Below are positions 32,837 to 35,025 of a stretch of DNA of 35,025 nt, piece by piece. This stretch comes from an uncultured Clostridia bacterium (GTDB taxonomy: Bacteria > Bacillota > Clostridia > TANB77 > CAG-508). A model generated the notes under the pieces. That model ran no database searches and had not been told where the DNA came from. It saw nothing but the letters and a program-made list of their open reading frames with translations. The stretch's first letter is position 1, and each line of letters begins with the position of its first letter. A program made the position numbers and the translations under genes. The stretch is from assembly GCA_944386335.1 (NCBI GenBank), contig CALXAQ010000147.1, positions 1 to 35,025 on the forward strand. Direction: 5' to 3'.

Positions 32837-33121
32837 ATGAATAAATACGAGAGTGTTATCATTATTAATCCAAATCTTGATGAGGATGCTACAAAAGCAG
32901 TTGTAACAAAATTCACAGATTTGATTAATACAGACGGAAAAGTAGAAAAAGTAGAAGAATTAGGAAAGAAAAAATTAGCATACGAAATTAAAAAAAATAC
33001 AGAAGGTTATTATGCAGTATACTACTTTGAAGCAAATCCAAATTTAATTGGAGAACTTGAAAGAAATTACAGAATTACCGATGAAGTAATAAAATTTATG
33101 ACAATTAAAAACGAAGATTAG
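32837..33121 (+). CDS. rpsF: Ribosomal protein bS6
   Basis: 94 residues, normal for S6. MNKYESVIIINPNLDEDATKAVV and the YEIKKNTEGYYAVYYFEANPNLIGELERNYRITDEVIKFM core are diagnostic. S6 binds 16S rRNA with S18. A strong SD (AAAAGGAGGTGA) precedes the ATG. First in rpsF-ssb-rpsR. Confidence 0.97.
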   Translation: MNKYESVIIINPNLDEDATKAVVTKFTDLINTDGKVEKVEELGKKKLAYEIKKNTEGYYAVYYFEANPNLIGELERNYRITDEVIKFMTIKNED

Positions 33122-33155
33122 GGGCTTTTCTAAAAGAAAGGTTAAGGTGCGTGAG

Positions 33156-33584
33156 ATGAATAAAGTTATTTTAATGGGAAGATTAACAAGAGATCCAGAA
33201 GTAAGGTATACACAATCTAATAATACGCTAGTTGCGTCTTTTAGTTTAGCAGTAAATAGGAGATTTGTAAGACAAGGAGAAGAGAGACAAGCTGATTTTA
33301 TCAATATTGTAGCGTGGAGTAAATTAGGAGAATTCTGTAGTAAATATTTTAAAAAAGGACAACAAGTAGGTATTATAGGAAGAATTCAAACGAGAACTTG
33401 GGATGATGAACAAGGGCAAAAGCATTATGTAACAGAAGTGGTAGCAGAAGAGGCATATTTTGCAGATAGTAAAAGAGAACAGGATGCTAGTGGAACTTTT
33501 GATGCAACTTTTGGTGCGATGCCAGATGTGGCAAATCAAAGTTCAGATTTTGCAGTATCTTCAGGAGATGACCTACCATTTTAA
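33156..33584 (+). CDS. ssb: Single-stranded DNA-binding protein
   Basis: 142 residues from ATG 33156 (AAGGTG upstream; an in-frame GTG at 33147 overlaps the SD). OB fold: MNKVILMGRLTRDPEVRYTQSNN, FINIVAWSKLGEFCSKYFKKGQQVGIIGRIQTRTW. The short disordered linker and the acidic DDLPF tip, which binds partner proteins, are present. It protects single-stranded DNA in replication and repair. Usual position between rpsF and rpsR. Confidence 0.97.
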   Translation: MNKVILMGRLTRDPEVRYTQSNNTLVASFSLAVNRRFVRQGEERQADFINIVAWSKLGEFCSKYFKKGQQVGIIGRIQTRTWDDEQGQKHYVTEVVAEEAYFADSKREQDASGTFDATFGAMPDVANQSSDFAVSSGDDLPF

Positions 33585-33617
33585 ACAAGTAAACAAAGTC
33601 GGTTAGGGGGGATAAAG

Positions 33618-33899
33618 ATGGCAGACAAGAAGCAAAAAAGAAATAATAGAAACAATAATGTGGATGACGATTTCAATCCAAGATTTAGAAAAGTAAGAAA
33701 AAAAGTATGTCCTTTATGTGCTGATAAAAACTTTGTATTAGATTATAAAAATGCAGACCAATTAAAGAAATTTATTAATGATAAAGGAAAAATCTTACCA
33801 AGAAGAGCAACAGGTGCTTGTGCGAAGCATCAAAGAGATATTACTATTGCTGTAAAAAGAGCAAGACAAATTGCTATACTTCCATTTACACAAGAGTAA
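33618..33899 (+). CDS. rpsR: Ribosomal protein bS18
   Basis: 93 residues. The C-terminal core (LKKFINDKGKILPRRATGACAKHQRDITIAVKRARQIAILPFT) is S18, and CPLC with the later Cys and His matches the zinc-binding (C+) form. The N-terminal extension is basic and Asn-rich. SD TAGGGGGG lies about 8 bases before the ATG. Last gene of its operon. Confidence 0.97.
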   Translation: MADKKQKRNNRNNNVDDDFNPRFRKVRKKVCPLCADKNFVLDYKNADQLKKFINDKGKILPRRATGACAKHQRDITIAVKRARQIAILPFTQE

Positions 33900-33920
33900 T
33901 GAAAAAAACTATAAATAGGG

Positions 33921-33966
33921 GCTAGATAAACACAAAAAAGAATTGTGTTTATTTAGTCTCTTTTTT
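33921..33966 (+). terminator. Terminator after rpsR
   Basis: GCTAGATAAACACAA pairs with TTGTGTTTATTTAGT (G-T pairs allowed) around AAAAGAA, followed by TCTCTTTTTT. A long AT-rich stem, 21 bases after the rpsR stop. Confidence 0.85.
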
Positions 33967-34039
33967 GTTTTCTAAATATGGTGAATATCTATTTATGGAA
34001 TAAAAATCCCTCTATATAAAAAGAAAGGAAAGATGAAAA

Positions 34040-35025
34040 ATGAAAAAAATAAAGAAAAGTATAGTTTTTAGTTATTTGATAATACAACTATTCATGATGA
34101 TAATTCCTATTACTAGTGTACAAGCTAATATTGCAGAAGGAGATATTATTACTCTACAAGGAGATCACAAATGCGATCCTTTATTGGAATATTGGATGAC
34201 AGATTATAAAAGATGGAGTTATAAAGTGGTTTGGTATGTATACTATCAAGATAAAGATAGTCAGCAGAAATATCCAGCATTTTGTATTGAACCAAAGAAA
34301 AATGGAATAGGAACAGGATATGATTCCTATCAAGCAACTTTAACAAAAGAGAAAGATAATGGAATTTGGCGTATTTTGAATAAAGGCTATATGGGGAGTA
34401 AGTACACAGATTGGAATTTAGAATGTGATGATGATTTTTATACAGCAACAAAAGTAGCTTTGCATAGCTTTGTAGAAAAAATAAAGCCAAAAGATAAATA
34501 TATTTTAGGAACAAGAGTCGCAGATGGAAATTCTGTAGAAGAAATACAAAGAAGAGCAAAAAAAGTTTTAGAAGTAGCACAAGTATTATATGATTATGGT
34601 TTAACAGGGAAAGAAACATATCAAAAACCAAATGTAACAATTCATCAAAAAGGAGAACAAAAAAGGCAACAAATAAATGGAGAAGATTATTTAGTACAAG
34701 AATATACTGTACAAGCCAATAGACAATTAGTATCTTATGAGGTTTCTATTTCTAATTTTGTTTCAGGAACAAAAATTTTAAATTCTAGTAATCAATCACA
34801 AAATAAATTTACCATTTCTAATTTTAAAATAGCAGTACCTATTCAAAATATTAAGCAAGATTTTGAAGGTAATATTTCTGTTTTAAATGCACAAGTAAAA
34901 ACAAATCCTATTTATTACTGTACTAGTAGCATACAAAATGCACAAAACTATGTTACTTATTGTGCAGGAATAGAAGGTACACAAGCAGGTACAAAGATGA
35001 GAGTAGAGGTAAATCCTAGTACTCT
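34040..35025 (+). CDS. Secreted thioester-domain-like surface protein, 3' end beyond the window
   Basis: 328 codons visible, open at the edge. A clear signal peptide (MKKIKKSIVFSYLI, hydrophobic core, SVQA-N cleavage near 29). The mature start has WSYKVVWYVYYQDKDS...YPAFCIEPKKNGIGTGYDSY (Cys 82), then GIWRILNKGYMGSK and DDFYTATKVALHSF (about 132-144). This order (FCIE, later the T-x-x-A helix) is that of thioester (TQxA) domains of Gram-positive surface adhesins and pilus tips. The thioester Gln is replaced by Lys 138 (TKVALH rather than TQxAxW), so bond formation is doubtful. A beta-sheet region follows (about 215-328). SD AAAGGAAAG; no clear promoter in 33967-34039. Confidence 0.72.
   Translation, partial: MKKIKKSIVFSYLIIQLFMMIIPITSVQANIAEGDIITLQGDHKCDPLLEYWMTDYKRWSYKVVWYVYYQDKDSQQKYPAFCIEPKKNGIGTGYDSYQATLTKEKDNGIWRILNKGYMGSKYTDWNLECDDDFYTATKVALHSFVEKIKPKDKYILGTRVADGNSVEEIQRRAKKVLEVAQVLYDYGLTGKETYQKPNVTIHQKGEQKRQQINGEDYLVQEYTVQANRQLVSYEVSISNFVSGTKILNSSNQSQNKFTISNFKIAVPIQNIKQDFEGNISVLNAQVKTNPIYYCTSSIQNAQNYVTYCAGIEGTQAGTKMRVEVNPST

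Noticed and set aside
34149..34640. Minus-strand open frame opposite the surface protein
   Set aside because: It has Leu/His-rich low-complexity content and lies opposite a plus-strand gene with a signal peptide and SD.

Overview
This window reads as an AT-rich, endospore-forming member of the Bacillota (class Clostridia), probably an anaerobe. The evidence is the very low GC, AGGAGG-type ribosome sites throughout, the sporulation genes (pdaA-like, yqfC, yqfD, yyaC, a spoIVFA/spoIVFB pair), the CtsR-McsA-McsB-ClpC operon, a PrpC/PrkC signalling pair and a rubredoxin domain. No tRNA, rRNA, CRISPR array or complete transposon was seen. Species cannot be fixed from this sequence alone.

Layout. 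(1) 1-5938: sporulation and conserved housekeeping genes in one direction: pdaA-like deacetylase, yqfC, yqfD (frameshifted), an unrecognised 405-residue protein where phoH and yqfF would often be, ybeY, dgkA, a DUF3048 protein, then a terminator. (2) 5991-9489: a clear sigma-A promoter, era, yqzL and recO (in-frame TGA), then a TagO/WecA-type transferase fused to a rubredoxin domain with its own promoter. (3) 9490-14349: CtsR-regulated protein quality control operon ctsR-mcsA-mcsB-clpC, with a promoter and CtsR boxes that match consensus. (4) 14357-15674, minus strand: a cation diffusion facilitator and an orphan 109-residue gene. (5) 15828-21316: rlmN-prpC-prkC-rsgA-rpe, translation and cell-wall signalling; rsgA is frameshifted and preceded by a REPIN-like inverted repeat pair. 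(6) 21359-21856, minus strand: mscL with a zinc ribbon tail. (7) 22033-28583: fatty acid synthesis cluster fabH-fabD-fabG / fabF-accB-fabZ-accC. Its two promoter regions share a palindromic operator-like site; the second lies between two copies of a different hairpin repeat. fabF carries an in-frame TGA. (8) 28588-29474, minus strand: a cysteine-rich small protein and a YcxB-like membrane protein. (9) 29544-32692: a third copy of the first repeat, then small genes, yyaC and a spoIVFA/spoIVFB pair. (10) 32721-33966: rpsF-ssb-rpsR. (11) 34040-end: the start of a secreted protein resembling surface thioester-domain proteins, cut by the window edge.

Two themes stand out. Four conserved genes (yqfD, recO, rsgA, fabF) each carry exactly one reading-frame lesion while the rest of the gene looks intact, which points to base-call or assembly error or to very recent mutation. 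Two families of short hairpin repeats lie in intergenic regions, with base changes that preserve pairing. The most unusual single gene is the TagO-rubredoxin fusion. I saw no complete undescribed defence or mobile system; the best leads are the repeat families, the fab operator pair, the fusion and the unknown yqfD-ybeY gene.
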